51,103 bases of DNA from Prevotella sp. (GCA_017477435.1 JAFUVV010000037.1:1-51103); one strand, 5' to 3'; positions 1 through 7,747 are shown, counted from the first letter of the stretch. Notes: generated by a model from the sequence alone, not told the origin. Numbers and translations: made by a program.

Positions 1-1428
1 AAATTGCACTATTGCTCCCGTGGGAATGTCCTTTGGTAGTCTCTTAACGAGCAATGCAACAAGCTGACCTTTATTGGTGAAGCCTGTCTTTTCCTCTTCT
101 GCGACAACTTTTCCTTTGTAAAATGCTGTTCCTCGAAGTAGATTGTTTTTGGAAATTCGATCCGTTACTAACTTCTTTTCTTCCCGGCGCAACTCCTCCT
201 TTCCTGGATTATCTGTGAAGAATATAAAATCAACAACCTTGTCATTCAATTCCCAAGCTGGACTAAAATCCTTTTTCACATATGTTTGAGTGACACGATG
301 AGCAGAACCATGATTCATTGCGAAAGCAACTGCTTGCCAATCCAACCCAAGTTCGTTGAATGCGATAGTAGCCCAGGTGTGACGAAAAGTTAGAATGCTA
401 TAGTCTTCCTCCTTGCTGAGTCCCATTATTTTCTGACAGATTTGCCTGATGCCACTATTTACATTAGAGCTGAAACTTTCTTCTGTTGTGTACATTTCAT
501 GAAAACAAAACAAGGGACCTTTATTAAGCGAGGATCGATACTTCCTAAATAATGGCTTAATAATATCCGGTACGCGCATCTCCATATATGCACTATCTTT
601 TCTACTATGTTTCGTCTTTGCCCTGTTATAATGTATGATTCCATCATAGTAATCTTCTTTCTTCAGCTCATAAAGATCTGCACAATACATTCCACCGAGG
701 CAAAAAGCCATTTTTGCTACATCGCGACCAAACTCCATTAGGGACATAGCAAAGGGCTTTGTAGGTATTGGGCAAGAGAAAAATGTACGTATAGCATTAG
801 GACTTTTTGCCTGCTTTGCAGTGTCGTCCGATTGTGGAATAGTTATTCTCTCCCATGGATTGTACTTTATCCTTACGATTCCTTGTTCAGGAACATTCAG
901 CTCTTTCATAGCATTTCGCCATATATGACGTATGCATACGGGGTACATCTCCTTCGCCCTCTTTTTTCCATCCCTTACCATCGTGTCAATCCATGCATTG
1001 AGGCTACTTTCTGTCAGTGACTGGAACATAAGTTCACAAGTGCCCATATATCTCTCAAGATGCTTTAGGGCAAGGGTGTAGTTTTTTGCAGTTCTTGGCT
1101 TATCTATCTTTTCAATGTAAGTACGTGCATAACTACTGAAAGAAACTTGCGAATCATCATTTGTAACATACTCGACAATGTCCTTTAGGCTCCATGCAGA
1201 ATAATCTACATGATTGAGTTTCTCCATCCATTGGAGAATTAGCGAACTGCAGAAACTCAGAACATAGGAATCTGTAATCTCGGATTTTGACTTGACATTT
1301 TGTGATGAGACGACCTTTGAGGTCTTCCAAAATTGACACCGACCATCATACGTGAATCGGATGTACACTGCCCAGAAACCATCTTTTCGAGGACTCTGAA
1401 CTACAGGTTTCATTGATACTGTTTTCAT
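1..1428 (-). CDS. Tyrosine recombinase (integrase), 3' end outside window
   Basis: Reading leftwards from the ATG at 1428, the frame is open for 476 codons and runs off the window edge, so the C-terminus is missing. The protein has a Bacteroidetes integrase layout: an N-terminal arm-binding part (KDGFWAVYIRFTYDG), a SAM-like core-binding part (about residues 110-200) and a catalytic domain with RHTWATIA and a TQTYVKKDF block placing the candidate nucleophile at about Tyr383. By eye, the first catalytic Arg is not in its usual place (LGGMYCADLYEL instead of a GLR-type motif), and the first His of HxxRH also appears replaced. This resembles a known Bacteroidetes integrase subgroup rather than a dead gene. 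The gene probably marks the end of an integrated element whose body lies to the left. Function as a recombinase is fairly sure; the element type is unknown. Confidence 0.85.
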   Translation of the reverse strand, partial: MKTVSMKPVVQSPRKDGFWAVYIRFTYDGRCQFWKTSKVVSSQNVKSKSEITDSYVLSFCSSLILQWMEKLNHVDYSAWSLKDIVEYVTNDDSQVSFSSYARTYIEKIDKPRTAKNYTLALKHLERYMGTCELMFQSLTESSLNAWIDTMVRDGKKRAKEMYPVCIRHIWRNAMKELNVPEQGIVRIKYNPWERITIPQSDDTAKQAKSPNAIRTFFSCPIPTKPFAMSLMEFGRDVAKMAFCLGGMYCADLYELKKEDYYDGIIHYNRAKTKHSRKDSAYMEMRVPDIIKPLFRKYRSSLNKGPLFCFHEMYTTEESFSSNVNSGIRQICQKIMGLSKEEDYSILTFRHTWATIAFNELGLDWQAVAFAMNHGSAHRVTQTYVKKDFSPAWELNDKVVDFIFFTDNPGKEELRREEKKLVTDRISKNNLLRGTAFYKGKVVAEEEKTGFTNKGQLVALLVKRLPKDIPTGAIVQF

Positions 1429-1450
1429 AATTATAATTTTTATAAGAAAC

Positions 1451-1470
1451 TACTCTTATATACTCTTATA
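1451..1470. repeat. Exact tandem 10-bp repeat upstream of the integrase
   Basis: Two adjacent copies of TACTCTTATA end 41 nt before the integrase ATG (further upstream on its strand). Short direct repeats next to an integrase gene may be arm-type recombinase sites, but this is only a positional argument. The rest of 1429-1570 is AT-rich and shows no other gene. Confidence 0.4.
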
Positions 1471-1570
1471 ATGTAAAACAGTTGCTCTTAAAAAAGTTAT
1501 CCCGTTTGCAATTATTTGCGATTGTTACACGGAATAGGGGCTATTTATATAGGCTTATAACAACAAAAAA

Positions 1571-1609
1571 CAAGGAGTCAAAGTGTTATAGAATCACTTT
1601 AACTCCTTG
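1571..1609 (-). terminator. Rho-independent terminator of ppdK
   Basis: A 15-bp stem with one mismatch (CAAGGAGT..AAAGTG pairing with CACTTT.ACTCCTTG) and a 9-nt loop. On the minus strand it is followed by a TTTTTTG run. It lies 34 nt past the ppdK stop codon. Confidence 0.85.
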
Positions 1610-1642
1610 TAATTAACTAATTGATTTTCAATATATTAAATA

Positions 1643-4363
1643 TCATTCTTCGACGGCTGCCTGCGCGGCGGCGAGGCGGGCGATGGGGACGCGGAATGGT
1701 GAGCAAGAGGCGTAGTTCATGCCAATCTTTGCGCAGAACTTCACCGAGGTGGGCTCTCCACCGTGCTCGCCGCAGATGCCGCAACGCAGCTCTGGACGAA
1801 CTTCGCGACCTGTCTTGACGGCGTACTTGATGAGCTTGCCGACGCCATTTTGGTCGAGTACCTGGAACGGGTCTACTTTCAGTATCTTCTTCTCGAGGTA
1901 TACGGGCAGGAAGGATGCGATGTCGTCGCGGCTATAACCGAAGGTCATCTGTGTCAGGTCGTTTGTACCGAATGAGAAATACTGTGCTTCGGTTGCGATC
2001 TTGTCGGCTGTGAGGGCTGCACGTGGTATCTCGATCATTGTTCCGATCTCGAATTCTACCTCTATTCCGTACTCTTCGAACACTTCCTTTGCAGTTTTCT
2101 GAATCACTTCTTTCTGCTGCTTGAGCTCGTAGAGGATACCGATGAGCGGCACCATGATCTCTGGTTTAGGATCTTTGCCTTCGCGTTTCAGTTCGCATGC
2201 TGCGCTGAGGATGGCGCGTGTCTGCATTTCGGTGATCTCTGGGAATGTGATACCCAGTCGGCATCCACGATGTCCGAGCATTGGGTTGTTCTCTGCCAGG
2301 GAGTCTACACGGCGCTGAATGGTTGCGAGGTCTACGCCCATTTCGTCGGCCATCACCTGCTGCCCTGCGAGATCGTGTGGTACGAACTCGTGGAGAGGTG
2401 GGTCGAGGAGTCGGATATTCACTGGGCATCCGTCCATAGCTTCGAGTATTCCCTTGAAGTCTGACTTCTGATAAGGAAGCAGCTTTGCGAGTGCTTTCTT
2501 GCGGCCTTCTGCATCTTCGGCGAGTATCATCTCGCGCATGGCGATAATTTTCTTGTCTTCGAAGAACATGTGTTCTGTGCGTGTAAGTCCGATACCTTTT
2601 GCACCGAAGGCTCGTGCCACCTGTGCGTCGTGTGGTGTGTCGGCATTTGTGCGCACTTGCAGTTTTGTGTATTTGTCGCAGAGGTCCATGAGTTCTTTGA
2701 AGTCGCCGCTCAGTTCGGCTGCCTTTGTGGGTACTTCTCCGGCGTAGACTTGTCCTGTGGTACCGTTGAGAGATATATAATCACCTTCGCGATACTTTAT
2801 TCCGTCGATTTCTACGGTCTTTGTTTTGTAGTCGACGTTGAGTGCCCCTACTCCACTCACGCAGCACTTACCCATTCCTCGTGCAACCACTGCGGCGTGG
2901 CTTGTCATACCTCCGCGTGCTGTCAGTATGCCTTCTGCTGCTGCCATGCCTGCGAGGTCTTCTGGGGATGTCTCAATGCGAACGAGCACCACCTTGTGTC
3001 CGTCTTCGTGCCATTCTTTTGCATCGTCGGCGTGGAAGACTATTTGTCCGCATGCTGCTCCTGGTGATGCTGGCAGTCCCTGTGCAATCACTTTTGCTTT
3101 TGCGAGGGCTACTTTGTCGAATACTGGGTGGAGCAGTTCGTCGAGCTTGTTTGGTTCGCAGCGCATGATGGCTGTTTTCTCGTCGATCATGCCTTCGTGG
3201 AGCAGGTCGATGGCGATTTTCACCATTGCGGCTCCTGTGCGCTTTCCGTTACGTGTCTGTAGGAACCAGAGTTTTCCTTCTTGTACGGTGAACTCCATGT
3301 CCTGCATGTCGTGGTAGTGCTTCTCGAGTTTATTTTGTATGTCATTCAGCTGAGCATAGATTTCGGGCATTGCCTCTTCCATCGACGGGAACTTGGCTAC
3401 GCGCTCTTCCTCTGGTATGCCTGCGCGGAGGGCCCATCGCTGCGATCCCACCTTGGTGATCTGCTGCGGTGTGCGTATTCCTGCCACGACGTCCTCGCCT
3501 TGTGCGTTTACGAGGTATTCTCCGTTGAACAGGTTCTCGCCGTTGGCTGCATCGCGGCTGAAGCATACGCCTGTTGCCGACGTGTCGCCCATGTTTCCGA
3601 ACACCATTGCCATCACGCTGACGGCTGTGCCCCACTCGTCGGGTATGCCTTCCATCTTGCGATAGAGTATAGCGCGTTCGTTCATCCAGCTGCGGAACAC
3701 TGCGCAGATGGCTCCCCAGAGCTGCTCTATCGGGTCGTTGGGGAAGTCTTTGCCTGTGCGTTCTTTGATGGCTGTCTTGAACAGCACTACCAGGCGCTTT
3801 AACTCATCGACGCTCAGGTCTTTATCGAGCTTCACTCCACGTTCTGCTTTAACCTTCTCGATAATTTCTTCGAAGGGGTCGATGTCTTCCTTGTTGACTG
3901 GTTTCATCTCGAGCACCACGTCGCCGTACATCTGCACGAAGCGGCGATAGGAGTCGTAGACGAAGTGTGGGTTCTGTGTCTTGCGCACCATTCCTTCTGC
4001 CACCTCGTCGTTCAGACCGAGGTTGAGGATGGTGTCCATCATTCCCGGCATTGATGCGCGGGCTCCTGAACGCACGCTGACGAGGAGCGGATTCTCGGCA
4101 TCACCGAACTTTGAGTTCATCAGTGTCTCGATGTGCTTCACTGCAGCGGTGACGTCGGCATCGAGGATCTCCATGATCTTCTCCTGCCCTACCTCGTAGT
4201 ATTCGTTGCAGCAGTCGGTTGTGATGGTAAAGCCTGGGGGCACGGGCACGCCAATCAGGTTCATCTCGGCCAGATTGGCACCTTTACCACCAAGTTGCTC
4301 TCTCATTTGTGCGTTACCTTCGGCTTTTCCGTTACCAAAGGTGTAAACTCTCTTTTCACTCAT
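1643..4363 (-). CDS. ppdK: Pyruvate, phosphate dikinase
   Basis: Cytoplasmic enzyme interconverting pyruvate, ATP and phosphate with phosphoenolpyruvate, AMP and pyrophosphate; in Bacteroidales it serves the lower glycolytic/gluconeogenic node. The 906-residue length is normal for this phylum. The N-terminal nucleotide-binding part starts with KGANLAEM. The phosphohistidine domain carries GGMTSHAAVVARG with catalytic His489. The C-terminal TIM-barrel PEP/pyruvate domain ends with CGICGEHGGEP, which holds the catalytic Cys. No truncation or frameshift is visible. It is a single-gene unit with its own promoter at 4407-4416 and terminator at 1571-1609. A four-unit palindromic array lies about 155 bp upstream of that promoter. 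Confidence 0.98.
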   Translation of the reverse strand: MSEKRVYTFGNGKAEGNAQMREQLGGKGANLAEMNLIGVPVPPGFTITTDCCNEYYEVGQEKIMEILDADVTAAVKHIETLMNSKFGDAENPLLVSVRSGARASMPGMMDTILNLGLNDEVAEGMVRKTQNPHFVYDSYRRFVQMYGDVVLEMKPVNKEDIDPFEEIIEKVKAERGVKLDKDLSVDELKRLVVLFKTAIKERTGKDFPNDPIEQLWGAICAVFRSWMNERAILYRKMEGIPDEWGTAVSVMAMVFGNMGDTSATGVCFSRDAANGENLFNGEYLVNAQGEDVVAGIRTPQQITKVGSQRWALRAGIPEEERVAKFPSMEEAMPEIYAQLNDIQNKLEKHYHDMQDMEFTVQEGKLWFLQTRNGKRTGAAMVKIAIDLLHEGMIDEKTAIMRCEPNKLDELLHPVFDKVALAKAKVIAQGLPASPGAACGQIVFHADDAKEWHEDGHKVVLVRIETSPEDLAGMAAAEGILTARGGMTSHAAVVARGMGKCCVSGVGALNVDYKTKTVEIDGIKYREGDYISLNGTTGQVYAGEVPTKAAELSGDFKELMDLCDKYTKLQVRTNADTPHDAQVARAFGAKGIGLTRTEHMFFEDKKIIAMREMILAEDAEGRKKALAKLLPYQKSDFKGILEAMDGCPVNIRLLDPPLHEFVPHDLAGQQVMADEMGVDLATIQRRVDSLAENNPMLGHRGCRLGITFPEITEMQTRAILSAACELKREGKDPKPEIMVPLIGILYELKQQKEVIQKTAKEVFEEYGIEVEFEIGTMIEIPRAALTADKIATEAQYFSFGTNDLTQMTFGYSRDDIASFLPVYLEKKILKVDPFQVLDQNGVGKLIKYAVKTGREVRPELRCGICGEHGGEPTSVKFCAKIGMNYASCSPFRVPIARLAAAQAAVEE

Positions 4364-4406
4364 AGCTGAATTAGATATCTATTCTTTATTAATTTGAAAT
4401 TTGCAG

Positions 4407-4439
4407 TGCAAAGGTACTTCAATAATATGACACTACAAA
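4407..4439 (-). promoter_or_regulatory. ppdK promoter (Bacteroidetes type)
   Basis: On the minus strand TACCTTTGCA (4416-4407) matches the -7 element TAnnTTTG. TTTG at 4439-4436 lies 19 nt upstream, the spacing expected for the -33 element. The transcript would have a leader of about 35-40 nt before the ppdK ATG. Confidence 0.7.
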
Positions 4440-4571
4440 GGAATTGCACACAAAAAAGTAAAGTGTGCATTGCATTTTTTCATTTTATTTGCACTTTTTG
4501 CAAACTCCAGCTTGTTTTTTCGGCCCAGATACATGTTTTTCCTTCAATTGTTGGAATAAAGTACGGGCGGG

Positions 4572-4656
4572 AGTACATGGGCTTTGTACTCCGAGTACAT
4601 GGCTTTTGTACTCCGAGTACATGGGCTTTGTACTCACAGTACATGGGCCATGTACT
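4572..4656. repeat. AGTACA-N7-TGTACT array 1 (4 units, 85 bp)
   Basis: Four 19-bp imperfect palindromes start at 4572, 4594, 4616 and 4638, separated by 3-nt spacers (ccg, ccg, cac). All begin AGTACA and end TGTACT; the inner seven bases are TGGGCTT, TGGCTTT, TGGGCTT and TGGGCCA. It lies between ppdK (minus) and the HNH gene (plus). Three arrays of identical length and period occur elsewhere in the window. Confidence 0.95.
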
Positions 4657-4812
4657 GGCGCAAAGAGTGCCCACATGCGAAGAAAAACATGTTTTCTGCT
4701 TGTGTTTTCCGAATTATTTCGTAAATTTGGATAAAATCGCAAACCTTTTGTAAATAAAGGCAGTTCGGAGGATTGAGAAAAAACTGGGTTACGAACTGGC
4801 AACGGTTCTCAT

Positions 4813-4838
4813 TTCCTCATTCTGCCGTGATTTGCTTA
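4813..4838 (-). repeat. Recombinase-site-like 26-bp motif, left copy
   Basis: On the minus strand this reads TAAGCAAATC, then acGGCAGA, then atGAGGAA. It matches copies at 8920-8945 and 8771-8796 closely and one at 8829-8854 partly. A second shared block, TTCGTAACCC, lies at 4795-4786 here and at 8903-8894 in the right copy, with spacing equal to within 1 nt. Around it, 4657-5000 holds no convincing gene. Confidence 0.6.
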
Positions 4839-4930
4839 TCAAAGACCTCCCGACGCTGAGCCACCAGCCGTTTTAATGACTCATCATCGGATGCAAAGAT
4901 ACACAAAAATTGGCATACTATTCCTTTAAC
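4817..4930 (-). pseudogene. Possible gene remnant without a start codon
   Basis: A 37-codon open stretch on the minus strand ends with a protein-like tail (SDDESLKRLVAQRREVFDKQ, then ITAE and a stop). There is no ATG in frame. A TATCTTTG box at 4901-4894 looks like a promoter in the middle of it, followed by ATGATGAGTCATTAA in another frame. It may be debris of a decayed element or coincidence. I do not recognise a family. Confidence 0.25.
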
Positions 4931-4974
4931 CTACGGATTTTATGATTTATTTGCATACTTTTGTGTGCGAATTA

Positions 4975-5006
4975 TTTGGCCGATTCACTTTTTTGCCTTA
5001 TATTTG
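4975..5006 (+). promoter_or_regulatory. Promoter of the HNH gene
   Basis: TTTG at 4975-4978, a 20-nt gap, then TATATTTG at 4999-5006: a close match to the Bacteroidetes -33/-7 consensus. Transcription from about 5012 would give the HNH gene a leader of roughly 140 nt. Confidence 0.7.
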
Positions 5007-5011
5007 CATAG

Positions 5012-5131
5012 TTCAGCTCAGTTAAACATATTGTATGTGAAGATGGACATCATAGTGATAGTTTTGTTGGTCAGATTGGAGTTAAAGGTCAAACTGGCAT
5101 TCCTATTGTAACTGACAACAACGGTTTTTAA
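5012..5131 (+). other. Open leader frame before the HNH gene
   Basis: Thirty-nine codons are open between TAG (5009) and TAA (5129-5131), with a protein-like reading (HIVCEDGHHSDSFVGQIGVK, ending TGIPIVTDNNGF). No ATG start is present in frame. It could be the 3' end of a deleted gene fused to a new promoter, or a non-coding leader. A different frame holds a 22-codon hydrophobic ATG ORF (starting MDIIVIVLLV), equally unproven. Confidence 0.25.
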
Positions 5132-5152
5132 TCTTATAATAGTTTTTGTTTT

Positions 5153-5470
5153 ATGAAATCAGTTAATGATTTAGCCTTTCTTGTATGGGAAAAAGGAAAG
5201 GATGTTCCTGGTATGGACAGAAGTGTTTGGCGTTTTGATGATTGTGGTGCTCTTATTCGAAAATGTGATTATGGGCAGACTACAGAATTTGGATGGGAAA
5301 TAGACCACATCAAGCCTGTCTCTAAGGGTGGTCGTTCTGAAATTTGGAATCTTCAGCCTCTGCAATGGGAAAACAATCGTGCCAAGAGTGATGGATATGA
5401 GATTCCCAAAGTAAGATATGAAAACGGACATAACCGCGTAGTTCCGTTCTATGGGATTCTACTATCCTGA
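5153..5470 (+). CDS. Small HNH endonuclease
   Basis: A 105-residue protein built around one HNH (beta-beta-alpha metal) fold. The core runs GWEIDHIKPVSKGG, then SEIWNLQPLQWENNRAKSD, giving the D-H pair, the central Asn and the final Asn of the motif at about residues 62-92. There is no zinc-binding CxxC pair and no partner domain. Small free-standing HNH proteins of this kind are common in Bacteroidetes accessory DNA, with roles ranging from homing-like nicking to restriction; the sequence does not decide between them. It is monocistronic: own promoter at 4975-5006, hairpin terminator 14 nt after the stop. The surrounding AT-rich patch suggests transferred DNA. Confidence 0.85.
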   Translation: MKSVNDLAFLVWEKGKDVPGMDRSVWRFDDCGALIRKCDYGQTTEFGWEIDHIKPVSKGGRSEIWNLQPLQWENNRAKSDGYEIPKVRYENGHNRVVPFYGILLS

Positions 5471-5483
5471 ATTGTATTGAAAA

Positions 5484-5519
5484 GGACGAAGGGACATTGC
5501 GTAGCCCTTCGCCCTTTTT
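5484..5519 (+). terminator. Hairpin terminator after the HNH gene
   Basis: GGaCGAAGGG pairs with CCCTTCGcCC across an 11-nt loop, followed by TTTTT. It lies between convergent genes and may also stop the minus-strand cassette, whose T-run (TTTTC) is weaker. Confidence 0.75.
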
Positions 5520-5537
5520 ACAATCCCCATTTAGTAG

Positions 5538-6044
5538 TTAACTGCCCTTCTGTGGTTCAAGGCTTTGGAAGTAGCCAATTTCCTCCATTATTTTGTCTGC
5601 TTGAACGATGTGACCAAGTTCGCATGTGTGTCGATACTCGGCGATAAGGTCATCAATGGTCTTTCCGACGAGTTTCCTCGGTGTTTTGTAGAGTCTATCA
5701 TAAGTAGCTCTCTTATAACCTTTCTGCCAAGCCTCCTTATATTGGTATTTGGAGATACTAACTTCTTTTACCAGATGCTCGTTAGCTATGGAATCGGAAA
5801 CTTTCTTTTTCTGCTTATATTCTTCCCTTTGCTTTTGGTTATCTTTATGCGAATCCCACAAATTACCAATTACGTATACAATTCCGAAGAAAAGTAGTAC
5901 ACCGACAATACCTGTGAAGGGGCCTCCTTCTTTCTCCTGCTCCAATGCTTCTTCCTGAGCCTCGTGCATATAGACAGATTGGGCTTGGATTTCCATTAGT
6001 GGCAAGTAAACTAAGCAAAAGATGCAAAGGAATCTCTTTAACAT
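5538..6044 (-). CDS. Exported single-pass membrane protein, unknown
   Basis: 168 residues, family not recognised. A cleavable signal peptide (residues 1-21, ending IQAQ) is followed by a short acidic stretch, one hydrophobic segment (about 46-64, GIVGVLLFFGIVYVIGNLW), and then a highly charged helical region rich in K, Q and E (about 65-95). The C-terminal part also looks helical (TIDDLIAEYRHTCELG). Its ATG overlaps the stop of the upstream gene (ATGTTAA), so it is almost certainly co-translated with it. It is the last gene of a three-gene minus-strand cassette. Function unknown; a cell-envelope location is inferred. Confidence 0.7.
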   Translation of the reverse strand: MLKRFLCIFCLVYLPLMEIQAQSVYMHEAQEEALEQEKEGGPFTGIVGVLLFFGIVYVIGNLWDSHKDNQKQREEYKQKKKVSDSIANEHLVKEVSISKYQYKEAWQKGYKRATYDRLYKTPRKLVGKTIDDLIAEYRHTCELGHIVQADKIMEEIGYFQSLEPQKGS

Positions 6045-6727
6045 ATCAAAGTCTCAATGATTTTATACATTGCAGCAAGTAGCGGAGACAAACCAACGAG
6101 CAAAAGGAGCATGCAACCACTTGCCTCACCGACACCAGCCTTATTATCTCCAATGGGCTTACGTCCAGTTTCCTCGTTTTCCTGTATTTGTTTTTTCCAA
6201 TAGTCAATCATTTTTTTGACTGAGCCTGGCTCTGATTTCTTTGGTTCTTGCAGATTGATGATTTGCATGGATTTTGTCTTTATGTCCCAAAAGGCAATAA
6301 CAACATTATCGCATTTTACATGCTTTTTTCCTTTACCAAAACTAGTTGCAAGGCCAACAGCCGCACCCAAAATAGGTCCACCTAATAATAGTCCAGTAGC
6401 AACTCTTGCACCTCTTGTGTCAGACCTCTTATATTCAACTGTGTCATCAAAATGCCAGTAGTCAAACACAATGATTTGAGAGTTATGTATGTTTACCTTA
6501 GTGTCATCAATCTGCACACTAATTCCGTGAGTGTGGATGTAAATGCAAGCATTGTCTTGGTATTCCTTGATATGCACAAATGCATCGCAGTTACCTTCGG
6601 GTGACCAATCAAATAGCTTTTGGCTGTCATCATCTAAAAAATTGCATGCGCCGATGTTCAAATCCTCAGGAAATGTCTCTGGACACTTCGCCTTGTCAAT
6701 AATCTCTTGTAAGTCATCTAAGATCAT
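6038..6727 (-). CDS. Hypothetical protein with glycine-rich and C-terminal membrane segments
   Basis: 229 residues, family not recognised. The N-terminal half looks like a soluble beta-rich domain. A glycine/alanine-rich stretch at about residues 112-130 (LLLGGPILGAAVGLATSFGK) resembles a glycine zipper. The last 25 residues form a hydrophobic segment (ASGCMLLLLVGLSPLLAAMY). The gene overlaps the downstream gene by 7 nt, and the upstream gene ends 27 nt away, so the three form one unit. The pairing of a membrane-tailed protein with an exported partner in AT-rich DNA is the kind of layout seen in uncharacterised effector or defence cassettes, but nothing here proves that. Confidence 0.7.
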   Translation of the reverse strand: MILDDLQEIIDKAKCPETFPEDLNIGACNFLDDDSQKLFDWSPEGNCDAFVHIKEYQDNACIYIHTHGISVQIDDTKVNIHNSQIIVFDYWHFDDTVEYKRSDTRGARVATGLLLGGPILGAAVGLATSFGKGKKHVKCDNVVIAFWDIKTKSMQIINLQEPKKSEPGSVKKMIDYWKKQIQENEETGRKPIGDNKAGVGEASGCMLLLLVGLSPLLAAMYKIIETLIC

Positions 6728-6754
6728 ATCGTTTTTTTTTAAGTTACTATATAT

Positions 6755-6979
6755 CTATTTTCTTGGAGCATCGTAATAGTCGTATGATGGACTAGTACTA
6801 TTCCCACAGCTTTTGCAAGCACCAACAACATTGAGTAGAACCATAATCAAAATCATTAATGCCATAATCGTACAACCAATATTCTGTTTAATGTTACTAT
6901 CAGAGTCTGCCCAGTCAGGAGCTTTGAAAATCAAGTAAAGGACGAGGATGCAACCTCCAATAAAAAGTAATATTTTCAT
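6755..6979 (-). CDS. Small two-pass membrane protein, unknown
   Basis: 74 residues with two hydrophobic segments: residues 3-19 (ILLFIGGCILVLYLIFK) and about 34-54 (CTIMALMILIMVLLNVVGA). A short C-terminal tail holds CKSC and tyrosines. It is the first gene of the three-gene cassette. No clear promoter box precedes it. Family not recognised. Confidence 0.6.
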   Translation of the reverse strand: MKILLFIGGCILVLYLIFKAPDWADSDSNIKQNIGCTIMALMILIMVLLNVVGACKSCGNSTSPSYDYYDAPRK

Positions 6980-7030
6980 ATCTTCATTTGTTAAAAGGGT
7001 TTTCTATATCGGCAAAAAACGGCGCGGTAC

Positions 7031-7165
7031 TGATTCCGCATCGGTTCTAGAGGCATCGCCAAACGCCGTTCTCCCAGATACAAGTTTCAGCCCGCGCCTA
7101 CTGCGCGAGCATCAACTCTTTTCTTCTCGGGAGATATTTTGGCGAAATTTCTAGAACCAGAATCA
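7031..7165. repeat. 135-bp nested imperfect palindrome
   Basis: Five paired blocks nest around one centre: TGATTC 7031 with GAATCA 7160; GGTTCTAGA 7043 with TCTAGAACC 7150; TCGCCAAA 7056 with TTTGGCGA 7138; CTCCC 7071 with GGGAG 7129; and a small central CGCG..GCGCG hairpin near 7092-7106. The arms are about 45 nt with gaps. A competing stem AACGGCG (7018) with CGCCGTT (7064) is possible. No coding frame explains it. Confidence 0.75.
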
Positions 7166-7235
7166 AAAAGTCAACGCTTCCTTATGTTGTTTCTATGTTA
7201 TGTTCTATCCACTCATTACTATTAAATACTAAATT

Positions 7236-7475
7236 TTACAAACCTACGAAATCCAATTCGTTCCGCTTGATAACAAGCGGATAACGCTCAGGGTAGCGGA
7301 GACTATCGAGTTCGAGATCGACATCGAGGTCAGGCCACTCAATTGCTTCTGGGCCACTCATCTGCACATTCAAGACGCTGCGAATGGGGGCGTCCTGCAT
7401 CCATGGGATACGATTATATGACAAGAAATAGTCTTGACCTTGCACAGAGAGCATGATGCCCTGCGCGTTAATCAT
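7236..7475 (-). CDS. DUF2442 family protein, putative antitoxin
   Basis: 79 residues from ATG 7475, chosen because that ATG overlaps the stop of the upstream DUF4160 gene (ATGATTAA); an earlier in-frame start at 7526 would overlap it far more. The body (SYNRIPWMQDAPIRSVLNV, then a WPDLDVDLELDSLRYPERYP tail) fits the small DUF2442 domain, which is usually encoded directly beside DUF4160. The pair has been proposed as a toxin-antitoxin module, with DUF2442 as the antitoxin. The proposed role comes from gene-neighbourhood knowledge, not from any motif seen here. Confidence 0.7.
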   Translation of the reverse strand: MINAQGIMLSVQGQDYFLSYNRIPWMQDAPIRSVLNVQMSGPEAIEWPDLDVDLELDSLRYPERYPLVIKRNELDFVGL

Positions 7476-7719
7476 CAATACACTTGCCGATGTGCTGGCG
7501 GAATTGCTCTTTGAAGTTGTCTGCATATTTCTCTACAATTTTCTTGATTTCATTTAACTTGTGTTCGGGAATGCCTGTGTTTCTGGCCAGTTCTACCTGT
7601 GGCTCCAGCCAAAACTTGGCCTCATGACCACCACAGAGCACATGGATGTGTATCCGTTCCTCCTCGTTGGAGTATATCTTGAACGTATATTCGCTTTCGC
7701 GTCGGAATACCGGACTCAT
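7468..7719 (-). CDS. DUF4160 family protein, putative toxin
   Basis: 83 residues from ATG 7719 (an in-frame GTG at 7725 is a less likely start). It has the DUF4160 signature: a short N-terminal beta part with SNEEERIHIHVLCGGHEAKF, containing the HxHV pattern, then an acidic helix-rich C-terminus. A TAAATTTG promoter box lies 20 nt upstream. It is translationally coupled to the DUF2442 gene downstream. Toxicity is a proposal for the family, and no catalytic residue can be assigned from sequence alone. Confidence 0.7.
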   Translation of the reverse strand: MSPVFRRESEYTFKIYSNEEERIHIHVLCGGHEAKFWLEPQVELARNTGIPEHKLNEIKKIVEKYADNFKEQFRQHIGKCIDD

Positions 7720-7739
7720 AATCACTTGTTATTTGGGTG

Positions 7740-7747
7740 CAAATTTA
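7740..7747 (-). promoter_or_regulatory. Promoter box of the DUF4160/DUF2442 pair
   Basis: Minus-strand TAAATTTG followed by CAC, about 20 nt ahead of the chosen ATG. A TTG-rich stretch about 16 nt upstream could serve as the -33 element. Confidence 0.55.

Noticed and set aside
4572-4656. CRISPR array
   Set aside because: Spacers are only 3 nt and the units are palindromic; there are no cas genes.
7031-7165. Integron attC site
   Set aside because: No GTTRRRY/RYYYAAC core sites and no integron integrase or cassette array.
7476-7526. Longer N-terminus for the DUF2442 protein
   Set aside because: It lies fully inside the DUF4160 gene; the ATG at 7475 gives the usual stop-start overlap and normal family length.
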